64,000 nucleotides of DNA from Streptomyces hygroscopicus subsp. hygroscopicus (GTDB lineage: Bacteria > Actinomycetota > Actinomycetes > Streptomycetales > Streptomycetaceae), in NCBI RefSeq assembly GCF_030269125.1, contig NZ_BSSM01000028.1:1-64000 (forward strand). The letters run 5' to 3'. Positions 26,825 through 34,635 of this stretch are shown here, in pieces. Numbering within the stretch: position 1 is the stretch's first letter; each line of letters opens with the position of its first letter. Position numbers and translations under genes: made by a program. Under the pieces are notes generated by a model, which was not told the DNA's origin, did not search any database, and saw nothing but the letters and a program-made list of their open reading frames with translations.

Positions 26825-27556
26825 ATGCGACGCGCGCGTTTTCTTCCTGCTGTGGCCCTGGCCGCACTCACCGTCGGCGGGCTGTCCGCGTGCTCGGTCC
26901 TCGACCACAAGACCTTCGAGGACGACGCCAAGGTGTCCCAGAAGGTGACATCGATCCATCTGGACAGCGGGAACGGCGGGGTGAAGGTGGAGACCTCGGC
27001 CGACGCGTCCACGATCTCCGTGCACCGCAAGGTGGACTACCACGGCGACAAGCCGACCGGCACGTCCTTCCACGTGGAGAACGGCGTCCTGACGCTCGCC
27101 GGCTGCGGCCACGACTGCGGCGTCGACTACGAGGTCGAGGCCCCCGCCGGCCTCCCGGTCACGGGCGGCACCTCCAACGGCGACCTCAAGCTCAACGGCG
27201 TCGGCAGGGTCGACGTGCACACCAGCAACGGCGAGATCGCGGTGAACGGCGCGACGGGCCCGGTGAAGCTGCGCACGTCCAACGGCGACGTCCACGTCCG
27301 GAACGTCAAGGGCGGCGACATCGACACCCGCACCTCGAACGGCGAGGTGACCATCCGGTCCGCCACCCCGCAGAACATCAAGGCCCACACCAGCAGCGGC
27401 AGCCTCACCATCACGGTGCCGCCCGCCAAGTACCGGATATCGGCGGACACCACCAACGGCGACAAGAAGCTGGCCTTCAAGGACGATCCGTCGGGCCGCT
27501 ACCTCCTCGACCTGTCGACGACGAACGGCGACCTGACGGTGGAGTCGGCGGGTTAG
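26825..27556 (+). CDS. DUF4097 family lipoprotein
   Basis: 243 aa. The lipoprotein signal is MRRARFLPAVALAAL...GLSAC with lipobox cysteine C23. The rest is a right-handed beta-repeat domain (DUF4097) with repeating N-G-[DE] turns: SNGDLKLNGVG, SNGEIAVNG, SNGDVHVRN, SNGEVTIRS, TNGDKKLAF, TNGDLTVES. No catalytic residues are recognised. It is anchored to the outer face of the membrane; the role is unknown. ATG 26825 is preferred, preceded by GGGGGA. It is transcribed divergently from chiC. Confidence 0.85.
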   Translation: MRRARFLPAVALAALTVGGLSACSVLDHKTFEDDAKVSQKVTSIHLDSGNGGVKVETSADASTISVHRKVDYHGDKPTGTSFHVENGVLTLAGCGHDCGVDYEVEAPAGLPVTGGTSNGDLKLNGVGRVDVHTSNGEIAVNGATGPVKLRTSNGDVHVRNVKGGDIDTRTSNGEVTIRSATPQNIKAHTSSGSLTITVPPAKYRISADTTNGDKKLAFKDDPSGRYLLDLSTTNGDLTVESAG

Positions 27557-27684
27557 CCGTGCTGTCCGGAGAGGCCGGTGACGCGCTTGGCCGTCGAGGC
27601 GGTGAGGGGGCGCTGGTCGGCTTCCGCCGGGGGCGGCCTAGAGTGACGCGACACAGGGGGACGCGGCGTCGGTCGGAGGGAAGA

Positions 27685-28149
27685 ATGAGCGAGACGAGAA
27701 TCGTCGTGGACGACCTGTCCGGCCCGCAGATCGCCCGGTTCCTCGCCGAGCACGTCCGGCAGATGCGATCCTTGACGCCCCCGGAAAGCACGCACGCTCT
27801 CGACCTCGACGCGCTCCGCCGCCCCGACGTCACCTTCTGGTCGGCGCGGGAGGGCGACGCCGTCGTAGGCTGCGGCGCGATCAAGAGACTGGACGCTCAC
27901 CACGCCGAGCTGAAGTCGATGCGCACCGCGCCGACGCGCACCCGCAGCGGGATCGCCTCCCGGTTGCTGGGGCACATCCTCACCGAGACCGAGCGTCTCG
28001 GGTTCACCCGGCTGAGCCTGGAGACCGGCGCGGCCGACTTCTTCCGGCCCGCCAGAAAGCTCTACGAGAAGTTCGGGTTCGACTACTGCGATCCCTTCGC
28101 CGACTACCGGCCCGATCCCAACAGCGTGTTCATGACCAAGGCGCTCTGA
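27685..28149 (+). CDS. GNAT family N-acetyltransferase
   Basis: 154 aa single GNAT domain. DAVVGCGAIKRLDAHHAELKSMRTAPTRTRSGIASRLL contains the acetyl-CoA pyrophosphate loop (R-x-x-G-I-A/G variant: TRSGIASRLL). GFTRLSLETGAADFFRPARKLYEKFGFDYCDPF is the C-terminal part, as in PsuA/YhfO-like members. The substrate cannot be told. ATG 27685 follows GGAGGGAAGA. Confidence 0.85.
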   Translation: MSETRIVVDDLSGPQIARFLAEHVRQMRSLTPPESTHALDLDALRRPDVTFWSAREGDAVVGCGAIKRLDAHHAELKSMRTAPTRTRSGIASRLLGHILTETERLGFTRLSLETGAADFFRPARKLYEKFGFDYCDPFADYRPDPNSVFMTKAL

Positions 28150-28203
28150 CCCGGGGAGGCACACGACGACGGGTCCGATGCGGGGGCTGCTCCGGCCGTC
28201 GCC

Positions 28204-28835
28204 CTAACCCGGGGCCATCTCCTTGTCCTGGTTCGCCAGATGCCGCAGACCCGGTACCGGCAGTACGACGAGCACGGAAAGCGACAACGCGCCGGCAGCG
28301 AACCAGGCAAGGTACGTCGGCTTCCCCACCGCGGCCAGCAGCCAACCGGAGTTGCCAGCCGGGTCGACACGGTACGCAGCGCGTTGGCGTGGGACAGCAC
28401 CTCACGCGGGACGGTGGACCGCAGAACGGCGCCGTAAGCGGGCCTGTGGAGCCCACTGCCGGCGCCCTGCACGACGGCGAGGGCGCCGAGGAACCACAGG
28501 GGCGCGTGCGGGCCACCGATCACCAGGCCCGCCACGGCGGCGGCACGCATCAGGTCCGAGGCGACGATGACCCGGCTGCGGCGGTAGCGGTCGGCCAGGG
28601 CTCCCCCGAGCAGCAGCGTCACCACCCCTCCGAGGGCGGTCGCGCCGAGAGTCAGACCGATCGCATGAGGGGCGTCCCGGCGCGGCAGCAGGTACAGGGA
28701 CAATGCCACCGCGTAGGCCGCGTCGCCCGAGTAGTTCACGGTCTGCCCGAGCCAGAGGCGCCGGAACAACGGAGCGGCCAGGGGCCTGGCGATGTCTCTC
28801 ACGGTCGTTCTCCCGGCGGGCGCCGCGGGAGGCAC
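28204..28835 (-). pseudogene. Decayed MFS transporter (N-terminal half, frameshifted)
   Basis: The minus strand encodes the first half of a major-facilitator protein: FRRLWLGQTVNYSGDAAYAVALSLYLLP, then GGALADRYRRSRVIVASD (motif A) and SHANALRTVSTRLA. Near 28357 the reading shifts by one base (deletion-like). The next frame continues the family with NSGWLLAAVGKPTYLAWFAAG and ALSLSVLVVLPVPGLRHLAN and ends at TAG 28204-28206. The second half of the transporter is absent. The single 243-codon frame through the region is therefore a chimera of gene and junk. Either a sequencing error plus truncation or a genuine relic. Confidence 0.75.
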
Positions 28836-28850
28836 CGGGGGGCGTGCGTG

Positions 28851-29423
28851 CTAACGCTCGCCGCCCGGCACCCACAGCACGTCGCCGGTGGCCTTGTTGG
28901 CGATGCGGGCCAGGATGAAGAGGAGGTCGGAGAGGCGGTTGAGGTAGGTGGCGGTGAGGGGGTTCATGAGATCGCCGTGGACCTCCAGCGCCGCCCAGGT
29001 GGAGCGCTCGGCGCGGCGGACGACCGTGCAGGCCTGGTGGAGCAGCGCCGCGCCCGGGGTGCCGCCCGGGAGGATGAAGGAGCGCAGCTTCTCCAACCGG
29101 TCGTTGAAGCGGTCGCAGTCCGCCTCCAGGCGGTCGATGTAGAACTGCTCGACCCGCAGCGGGGGGTACTCGGGGTTCTCCGCCACCGGGGTCGACAGGT
29201 CCGCGCCCACGTCGAACAGGTCGTTCTGGACGCGGGTGAGGACCTGGACGACCTCCTCGTCCAGGCCGCCCAGGGCGATCGCGGTGCCGATCACCGCGTT
29301 GGCCTCGTTGGAGTCCGCGTAGGCGGAGATCCGGAGGTCCGTCTTGGGCACCCGGCTCATGTCGCCGAGGCTGGTGGTGCCCTTGTCGCCGGTCCGGGTG
29401 TAGATGCGCGTCAGATTGACCAT
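28851..29423 (-). CDS. Cob(I)yrinic acid a,c-diamide adenosyltransferase (PduO type)
   Basis: 190 aa. It transfers the adenosyl group of ATP to cob(I)alamin, making coenzyme B12. The PduO signatures are TRTGDKGTTSLGD (ATP-binding P-loop-like) and the C-terminal YLNRLSDLLFILARIAN. The start MVNLTRIYTRTGDKG is at 29423. Adenosylcobalamin is the cofactor of the mutase at the right end of the window and the cargo of the MeaB chaperone system, although the genes are far apart. Confidence 0.94.
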   Translation of the reverse strand: MVNLTRIYTRTGDKGTTSLGDMSRVPKTDLRISAYADSNEANAVIGTAIALGGLDEEVVQVLTRVQNDLFDVGADLSTPVAENPEYPPLRVEQFYIDRLEADCDRFNDRLEKLRSFILPGGTPGAALLHQACTVVRRAERSTWAALEVHGDLMNPLTATYLNRLSDLLFILARIANKATGDVLWVPGGER

Positions 29424-29436
29424 GCGCCCAGCGTAG

Positions 29437-30186
29437 TTACGCTCCGGCGGTCCGGAACACCCGTGTGCCCGTCGTCACGGCCAGCGCGGCGAAGCCGACG
29501 GCGACGAGGACGCCGTAGAGCATGTGCGCCGTGGCGTAGTGGCCCACGTAGGCGTCGCGCATCGCGTCCACCAGATAGCGGAACGGGACGAAGTGCGACA
29601 GCACGTCGAGCCACCCGGGCGCGAGGCTCATCGGGAGCATCAGGCCGGACAGCAGCATGGAGGGCATCGACACCGCGTTGATCAGCGGGCCGAACTCCTG
29701 CGGGGTGCGGACCTTCATCGCCGTCGCGTACGACAGCGAGGCCAGGGAGAGGGTGAGCAGCGCGACGAACCCGAAGCCGATGAGGATGCCCGGCAGGGGT
29801 GCGCGCAGGCCCATCGCCAGCGCGGCCAGGACCAGCAGGACGGCCTGGAACACGAACACCGTGGCGTCGCGCAGCACGCGGCCGAGCAGCAGGGCGAGCC
29901 GGCTGACCGGGGTGACCCGCATCCGCTCCAGCACCCCCTGGGTGTTCTCCATGATGATCGTGAATCCTGCGAACAGGGCGCCGAACAGGCCGAGTTGGAG
30001 CAGCAGGCCCGGCACCAGGACCTGCCAAGAGCTGCCCGCCGCGCCCAGCGGGAGGCCGGTGAGCAGTGGCCCGAAGAAGAGCAGATAGAGCAGGGGGGTG
30101 AGGACGCCGAAGAGGAGGGCGAAGCGGGAGCGGAGGGACTGGCGGAGGTAGCGGCCGTAGACGAGGGCCGTGTCGTGCAGCAGCAT
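29437..30186 (-). CDS. ABC-2 type exporter permease
   Basis: 249 aa, six predicted membrane helices (ALLFGVLTPLLYLLFFGPLL, LLLQLGLFGALFAGFTIIM, AVLLVLAALAMG, GFVALLTLSLASLSYA, MLLSGLMLPMSLAP, YGVLVAVGFAALAV). The DrrB-like pattern MENTQGVLERMRVTPVSRLALLLGRVLRD is typical of drug exporters. It lies 18 bp downstream of its ATPase and is probably co-transcribed with it. Confidence 0.9.
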   Translation of the reverse strand: MLLHDTALVYGRYLRQSLRSRFALLFGVLTPLLYLLFFGPLLTGLPLGAAGSSWQVLVPGLLLQLGLFGALFAGFTIIMENTQGVLERMRVTPVSRLALLLGRVLRDATVFVFQAVLLVLAALAMGLRAPLPGILIGFGFVALLTLSLASLSYATAMKVRTPQEFGPLINAVSMPSMLLSGLMLPMSLAPGWLDVLSHFVPFRYLVDAMRDAYVGHYATAHMLYGVLVAVGFAALAVTTGTRVFRTAGA

Positions 30187-30204
30187 GCGCGAAGGCTCCT
30201 GGGG

Positions 30205-30990
30205 CTATACGGCGACGGGGGCGTCGTCGGTCGGGACGGGGGCACGGCCGGTGACGGCCAGGAAGGTGCCCTGGAGCGTGGCGTCCAGGGAGCCCCCGTA
30301 CCGCAGCTTGAGCGCGCCGGTCGTGCCCTCGGCCGCGACCACGCCGCCGTCGACGATCACCAGCCGGTCGGCGAGGGCGTCGGCCTCGTCCAGATAGTGG
30401 GTGGTCAGGAAGACGGTCGTGCCGTGCTCGTCGCGCAGCCGGCGGACGAGGTCCCACAGGCCGGCGCGGCTGCCGGGATCGAGTCCGGTGGTCGGCTCGT
30501 CCAGGAACAGCACCCGGGGGCGGTGGGTCAGTGCCATGGCGATGTCGAGGCGGCGTCGCTGACCGCCGGAGAGGGCGGCCGTCCTGCGGTCGAGGAGTCC
30601 CGTGAGGTCGAGGTCGCGGGCGAGTTCGGCCGCGCGGGCGACGGCGTCGGCCTTGGACAGCCGGTAGAACCGCGCCTGCGTGACCAGTTCCTCCCGCACC
30701 GTGATCTGCGGGTCGACGCCGCCGGACTGGGCGACGTAGCCGGAGACCCGGCGCACTCCGGCCGGGTCGGTCGCCAGGTCGTGCCCGGCGACGGTGGCCG
30801 CGCCGCCGGTCGGCTTCAGGAGGGTGGCGAGCATGCGCAGGGTGGTGGTCTTGCCGGCCCCGTTCGGGCCCAGGAAGCCGAGGATCTCGCCCTCGTGGAC
30901 GGTCAGATCGATGCCGCGCACGGCTTCGACGGGGCCGGTTTTCGTGGGGAAGGTGCGGGCGAGGCGCGCCGCGCTGATGACTGCTGCCAT
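30205..30990 (-). CDS. ABC exporter ATPase (DrrA type)
   Basis: 261 aa. Walker A GPNGAGKTT, signature LSGGQRRRLDIAMAL, Walker B RVLFLDEPTTGLDP, D-loop and H-loop (TTHYLDEADALADR) are intact. The C-terminal ~50 residues are the DrrA-type tail. The start is MAAVISAARLARTFP at 30990; upstream in-frame sequence is the divergent regulator region. With the permease it forms a daunorubicin-resistance-like exporter, and the adjacent divergent TetR is its likely regulator. Confidence 0.92.
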   Translation of the reverse strand: MAAVISAARLARTFPTKTGPVEAVRGIDLTVHEGEILGFLGPNGAGKTTTLRMLATLLKPTGGAATVAGHDLATDPAGVRRVSGYVAQSGGVDPQITVREELVTQARFYRLSKADAVARAAELARDLDLTGLLDRRTAALSGGQRRRLDIAMALTHRPRVLFLDEPTTGLDPGSRAGLWDLVRRLRDEHGTTVFLTTHYLDEADALADRLVIVDGGVVAAEGTTGALKLRYGGSLDATLQGTFLAVTGRAPVPTDDAPVAV

Positions 30991-31015
30991 GCCGCCCAGA
31001 AAAACAGAGTCTCTG

Positions 31016-31040
31016 AAAATTTGCAATGACACCAAGTTTT
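31016..31040. promoter_or_regulatory. Palindromic operator between ABC exporter and TetR
   Basis: AAAATTTG (31016-31023) and CAAGTTTT (31033-31040) are inverted arms (7 of 8 pairs) around a 9-nt centre, in the 79-bp divergent gap. It is AT-rich against a GC background and suits a TetR dimer controlling both directions. Confidence 0.6.
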
Positions 31041-31069
31041 TAGGAGGTGCAGCGAAGTTAGGATGTGGC

Positions 31070-31711
31070 ATGGCTGAGGGGCTCAGGGAACGGAAGAAGC
31101 GGCAGACCCGGCAGTACATCTCGGATGTCGCCACGGGGCTGTTCGTCGAGCGCGGCTTCGACGCGGTGACGGTCGCGGAGATCGCCGACGCGGCGAACGT
31201 CTCCGTCAACACCGTCTACAACTACTTTCCGGCCAAGGAGGATCTCTTCCTCGACCGTTCCTCGGGTGTGGTCGACCGGATGGCGCGCTGGGTCCGGGGC
31301 CGTCGCGAAGGCGAGTCGGCCGCGGCGGCGGTGCTGCGCGAGCTGCGTGAGGAGATCGAGGCGGTGTCCCCGCGCGTCGGCCTGTTCCCGGGCTACGCGG
31401 ATTTCATGCGGGTCATCGAGGACGCCCCGGCCCTGCGCTCACGCCTGTGGGCCCTCGCCCAGGAGGTGCAGGCCAACCTGGAACAGGTCCTGCGCGAGGA
31501 GACCGGCGCGGCCGACGACGACGAGCTGCCCCATCTGATGGCCGGTCAGATCGGCTGGCTCCACGGCACGGTCATCGGTGTCATCGGCCGGGAGATGCTC
31601 AAGCGCCGGGAGCCGGCGGAGGTCTCGCGGGAGGCACTGGCGCTGCTGGACGAGATGGAGGGGCTGCTCGGCGAGCGGGTGCTCGGGTACGCGGTGAGCG
31701 GGCAAGATTAG
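31070..31711 (+). CDS. TetR family regulator
   Basis: 213 aa. N-terminal helix-turn-helix: RKKRQTRQYISDVATGLFVERGFDAVTVAEIADAANVSVNTVYNYFPAKEDLF, whose VSVNTVYNYF is the recognition helix. The C-terminal half is an all-helical ligand domain. It is divergent from the ABC exporter, so it probably represses it until a ligand is bound. ATG 31070 is chosen because it begins the conserved region; the strong AGGAGG at 31042 is rather far away. Confidence 0.9.
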   Translation: MAEGLRERKKRQTRQYISDVATGLFVERGFDAVTVAEIADAANVSVNTVYNYFPAKEDLFLDRSSGVVDRMARWVRGRREGESAAAAVLRELREEIEAVSPRVGLFPGYADFMRVIEDAPALRSRLWALAQEVQANLEQVLREETGAADDDELPHLMAGQIGWLHGTVIGVIGREMLKRREPAEVSREALALLDEMEGLLGERVLGYAVSGQD

Positions 31712-31749
31712 GCGGCACGCCGGTCGCTGACATCCGGTGGCCAGGCCGA

Positions 31750-31782
31750 CCCCGGCGCCGTCCGAACAGGGCGGCGCCGGGG
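31750..31782 (+). terminator. tetR terminator
   Basis: Perfect 11-bp stem CCCCGGCGCCG / CGGCGCCGGGG, 38 bp after the stop, followed by GATTCTCTC. It also serves as the end point for the convergent DUF397 gene. Confidence 0.7.
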
Positions 31783-31791
31783 ATTCTCTCG

Positions 31792-32004
31792 TCAGTCGAG
31801 CACCCCGTTGCCGACAGCCCCGACGAACGCCGCCCACGCGCCGTCCGCGAAGAGGAGGGCGGGGCCGTGGGGGGTCTTGCTGTCACGGACGGGGACGGAA
31901 GCGGGGATGTCGTCGGAGACTTCGAGGCAGGCGCCGCCGTCGGGGTTGCTGTAGCTGCTCTTGCGCCACGTCACGCTGCTCAGGTCGATGACTCGGGGTC
32001 GCAT
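31792..32004 (-). CDS. DUF397 domain protein
   Basis: 70 aa. It shows the DUF397 core VTWRKSSYSNPDGGACLEV, VPVRDSKTPHGPALLFADGAWAAFV. Members are abundant in Streptomyces, almost always just downstream of an XRE-DUF5753 regulator, as here (25-bp overlap). The pair is thought to act as a linked regulatory module, in some cases antitoxin- or sigma-factor-like, but no activity can be read from the sequence. Confidence 0.93.
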   Translation of the reverse strand: MRPRVIDLSSVTWRKSSYSNPDGGACLEVSDDIPASVPVRDSKTPHGPALLFADGAWAAFVGAVGNGVLD

Positions 32005-32828
32005 GGCACTTCCTCCAACATCCGCAGGATGGACTTCCGCGACTCGGCAGGGGACAGTGCCTGGTCGCGCATGGCATCGTACGCACGTTGCAACTGCTCA
32101 ACTGCTGCGCTTCCTTCCACCAGTTCACCGCGATGGGCATTCTCGGTGTACGCCACCGTGCTGCCGTCCAGCAGGCGCAGGAACATCACGTCCGTACTCA
32201 CGAGGCCGTGGAGGCGGGCGGTCTGCGGGAGTACCTGAAGTGTGATGTTGGGGCGCTCGGAGACCTCCAGCAGGTACTCCAACTGTTCGCGCCATGCGTT
32301 CATGTCAGGCAGCCGTGCGCACAGTGCCGCCTCGGCGATAATGCTGCGGAACGGGGGTGCCCCCTCTCCCTCCAGCAACTTTCGCCGACTCGTGCGCGCC
32401 TCGACCTGCTGCTCCAGCTTCTCGCGCTCGACGCCGCCGAGCTTGAGCAGCTCACGGGCGTACCTTTCGGTCTGAAGCAGTCCATGCACCGTGCTCACGC
32501 CGAAGTGCCAGAAGTTGACCGCCTCCGCCTCCAGCGCGATGTACCGGCGGTACTTCTCTTTGAACGCGGTCGGATCCCCTATGGCCATCTCCCACATCGC
32601 CAGCAGCAACCCCGGCGTCCCGTAGAACTGGTCCAGCGCCTCCGCCACGTCCGGGCTCCCCAGCGTGCTCCCCGTCTCCAGCTTGCCGAAGAGGGACGCG
32701 TCCCAGCCGATCGCGTCGGCCAGTTGGCGAAGGCTCAGCCCTCTCGCGTGGCGCAGGCGGCGGAGTTCCTCCGCGTAGCGGCGTCTGGGCTCCTGGCTGC
32801 GTCCGGTGATCACCCCGCGCGGCGGCAT
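31980..32828 (-). CDS. XRE helix-turn-helix regulator with DUF5753 domain
   Basis: 282 aa. The HTH lies at ~17-70 (RYAEELRRLRHARGLSLRQLADAIGWDASLFGKLETGSTLG). The DUF5753 ligand-type domain follows (~90-275), containing VNFWHFGVSTVHGLLQTERYARELL and PNITLQVLPQTARLHGLVSTDVMFL. The start ATG at 32828 follows GAGGGGG on the coding strand; an upstream GTG/ATG adds unconserved residues. It overlaps the DUF397 gene. Confidence 0.92.
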   Translation of the reverse strand: MPPRGVITGRSQEPRRRYAEELRRLRHARGLSLRQLADAIGWDASLFGKLETGSTLGSPDVAEALDQFYGTPGLLLAMWEMAIGDPTAFKEKYRRYIALEAEAVNFWHFGVSTVHGLLQTERYARELLKLGGVEREKLEQQVEARTSRRKLLEGEGAPPFRSIIAEAALCARLPDMNAWREQLEYLLEVSERPNITLQVLPQTARLHGLVSTDVMFLRLLDGSTVAYTENAHRGELVEGSAAVEQLQRAYDAMRDQALSPAESRKSILRMLEEVPCDPESST

Positions 32829-33047
32829 GGCACACCCCCTCGGCTGATATGTAGCGCTGTGAACACGCAGCGTATCGGCCGGGGTTCGCACGCCGCTCGG
32901 TTTCCTTCGGAACTCGCCCCGATGTGACGTCCGTCAAATGAGACGTGACGCGCGTTACTTCATGGTCACACGGCCGCTTCGGAGCGCTATCGTCCGCCGA
33001 AGACACACATGTCTATAGCGGGTAACAGCGGGAAGAGGGAGTCGGAC

Positions 33048-33896
33048 GTGGCAGGGAAGCTCGCCGTCATCGGGGCCGGTCTCATGGGGTCCGGTATCGC
33101 TCAGGTCGCCGCACAGGCGGGCTGGGAGGTCGTCCTTCGCGATGTCACCGACGAGGCGCTCAGGCGCGGTACCGACGGAATCAAGGCGTCGTACGACAAG
33201 TTCGTGAGCAAGGGCAAACTGGACGCGGCCGACGCCGAGGCCGCGCTGGGCCGTATCGCCGCGACCACCGACCTCGACGCCGCCGCCGACGCGGACATCG
33301 TCGTGGAGGCCGTGTTCGAGAAGCTGGAGGTCAAGCACGAGATCTTCCGCGCGCTCGACAAGATCGTGCGCCCCGAGACCGTGCTCGCCTCCAACACCTC
33401 CGCCATCCCGATCACCAAGATCGCGGCGGCCACCGAGCACCCCGAGCGGGTCGTCGGCGTCCACTTCTTCTCGCCGGTGCCGATGATGAAGCTGGTCGAG
33501 CTGGTCCGCGGTTACAAGACGAGCGACGAAGCCCTCGCCACCGCCCGGGAGTTCGCCGAGTCCGTCGGCAAGACCTGCATCGTCGTCAACCGCGACGTCG
33601 CCGGGTTCGTCACCACCCGCCTCATCTCCGCGCTCGTCGTGGAGGCCGTCAAGCTCTACGAGTCGGGCGTGGCGACCGCCGAGGACATCGACCTCGCCTG
33701 CAAGCTGGGCTTCGGGCACGCCATGGGCCCGCTCGCCACCACCGACCTGACCGGCGTGGACATCCTGCTGCACGCCACCGGGAACATCTACACCGAGTCC
33801 CAGGACGAGAAGTTCGCCCCGCCGGAGCTGATGCGCCGGATGGTGGATGCCGGTGACATCGGCCGCAAGAGCGGGCAGGGCTTCTACACGTACTGA
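33048..33896 (+). CDS. 3-hydroxybutyryl-CoA dehydrogenase
   Basis: 282 aa NAD-dependent dehydrogenase converting 3-hydroxybutyryl-CoA to acetoacetyl-CoA. NAD-binding GAGLMGSG lies near the N-terminus. The catalytic His block VVGVHFFSPVPMMKLVELV and the C-terminal GFVTTRLISALVVEAVKLYESG dimer domain are intact. GTG 33048 begins the conserved MAGKLAVIGAG and has GAGGGAG upstream. Together with the thiolase and the mutase genes it fits short-chain acyl-CoA and ethylmalonyl-CoA/butyrate metabolism. Confidence 0.93.
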   Translation: MAGKLAVIGAGLMGSGIAQVAAQAGWEVVLRDVTDEALRRGTDGIKASYDKFVSKGKLDAADAEAALGRIAATTDLDAAADADIVVEAVFEKLEVKHEIFRALDKIVRPETVLASNTSAIPITKIAAATEHPERVVGVHFFSPVPMMKLVELVRGYKTSDEALATAREFAESVGKTCIVVNRDVAGFVTTRLISALVVEAVKLYESGVATAEDIDLACKLGFGHAMGPLATTDLTGVDILLHATGNIYTESQDEKFAPPELMRRMVDAGDIGRKSGQGFYTY

Positions 33897-33920
33897 TCCG
33901 CTGTACGGACGCGTCCCGTC

Positions 33921-33964
33921 ACCGAATTCATCCCGAAAGCATCACTCGCAGGGGTGAATTCGGT
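33921..33964 (+). terminator. Long inverted repeat after the dehydrogenase gene
   Basis: ACCGAATTCA (33921-33930) and TGAATTCGGT (33955-33964) pair perfectly, and a wobble plus three G-C pairs extend the stem to 14 bp with a 16-nt loop. The arms are less GC-rich than most terminators here. It may be a terminator for the upstream gene or an operator for the STAS gene. Confidence 0.5.
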
Positions 33965-34067
33965 CTCGGTTCGCTTACAAGCAGCAACCGCACCGCCACG
34001 CATTCAGTCAGATGGTGCACAGCATCGACACGGAGAACGCCACAACCGCACTCAACGGGGAGCGTAT

Positions 34068-34391
34068 ATGCACATCAGGGGCGACCACGCCGAGCTGGTC
34101 GTCGGGGGGCGCCTCGACGTCCGCAGCGCGGCGGACGCCCGTACGGCCCTGCACTCGGCCGTCGACCGCGGCGCCGGCGACCTGGTGCTCGACCTGTCCG
34201 AACTGGACTCCTGGGACGCCACCGGGCTCGGGGTGATCATGGGTGCCCACCGGCGGGCCGGCCGCTGCGGTCGCCGTCTGGTGCTGCGCGGTGTGCCGCC
34301 GCAGATGCAGCGCCTGTTGGTGGCCACCCGGCTGCACCGCATCCTCGCCATCGAGGGCGGCATCGGGGTGGAGTCGCTGCCCCGGGTGTGA
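34068..34391 (+). CDS. STAS-domain protein (anti-sigma-factor antagonist type)
   Basis: 107 aa single STAS domain: ELVVGGRLDVRSAADARTALHSAV, LVLDLSELDSWDATGLGVIMGAHRRA, LVLRGVPPQMQRLLVATRLHRIL. The loop D-A-T-G-L-G places a threonine at the position normally phosphorylated by an anti-sigma kinase (D-S/T-x-G). It probably takes part in partner-switching control of a sigma factor. No kinase gene is adjacent. ATG 34068 has GGGGAG upstream. Confidence 0.85.
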   Translation: MHIRGDHAELVVGGRLDVRSAADARTALHSAVDRGAGDLVLDLSELDSWDATGLGVIMGAHRRAGRCGRRLVLRGVPPQMQRLLVATRLHRILAIEGGIGVESLPRV

Positions 34392-34635
34392 ACACCCGCG
34401 GGAGGACCCGAAGGACGATCCGCGGGGCCCGCGGGCAATCCGCGCCGGACCGTGACGTCTCGGACCACGGGGTACCCCGCCCTGTCGTGGATACTGGGCG
34501 AAGGTTTAGGGTTCGGTCGCCCGCCGACTCGTATCCCTCGACCGAGCGGGTCCGGACCGGAGCGACAGTGCGGTGTGCGGCAGGCCGGGAGGGGCCGGAA
34601 TGCGAGCACACGACGCTTATGGGGGGCTTGAACCC

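Noticed and set aside
34392..34635. Possible tRNA in the STAS to P-loop protein gap
   Set aside because: GGTTCGGTCGCC resembles a T-arm start but no acceptor or anticodon stem can be formed around it.
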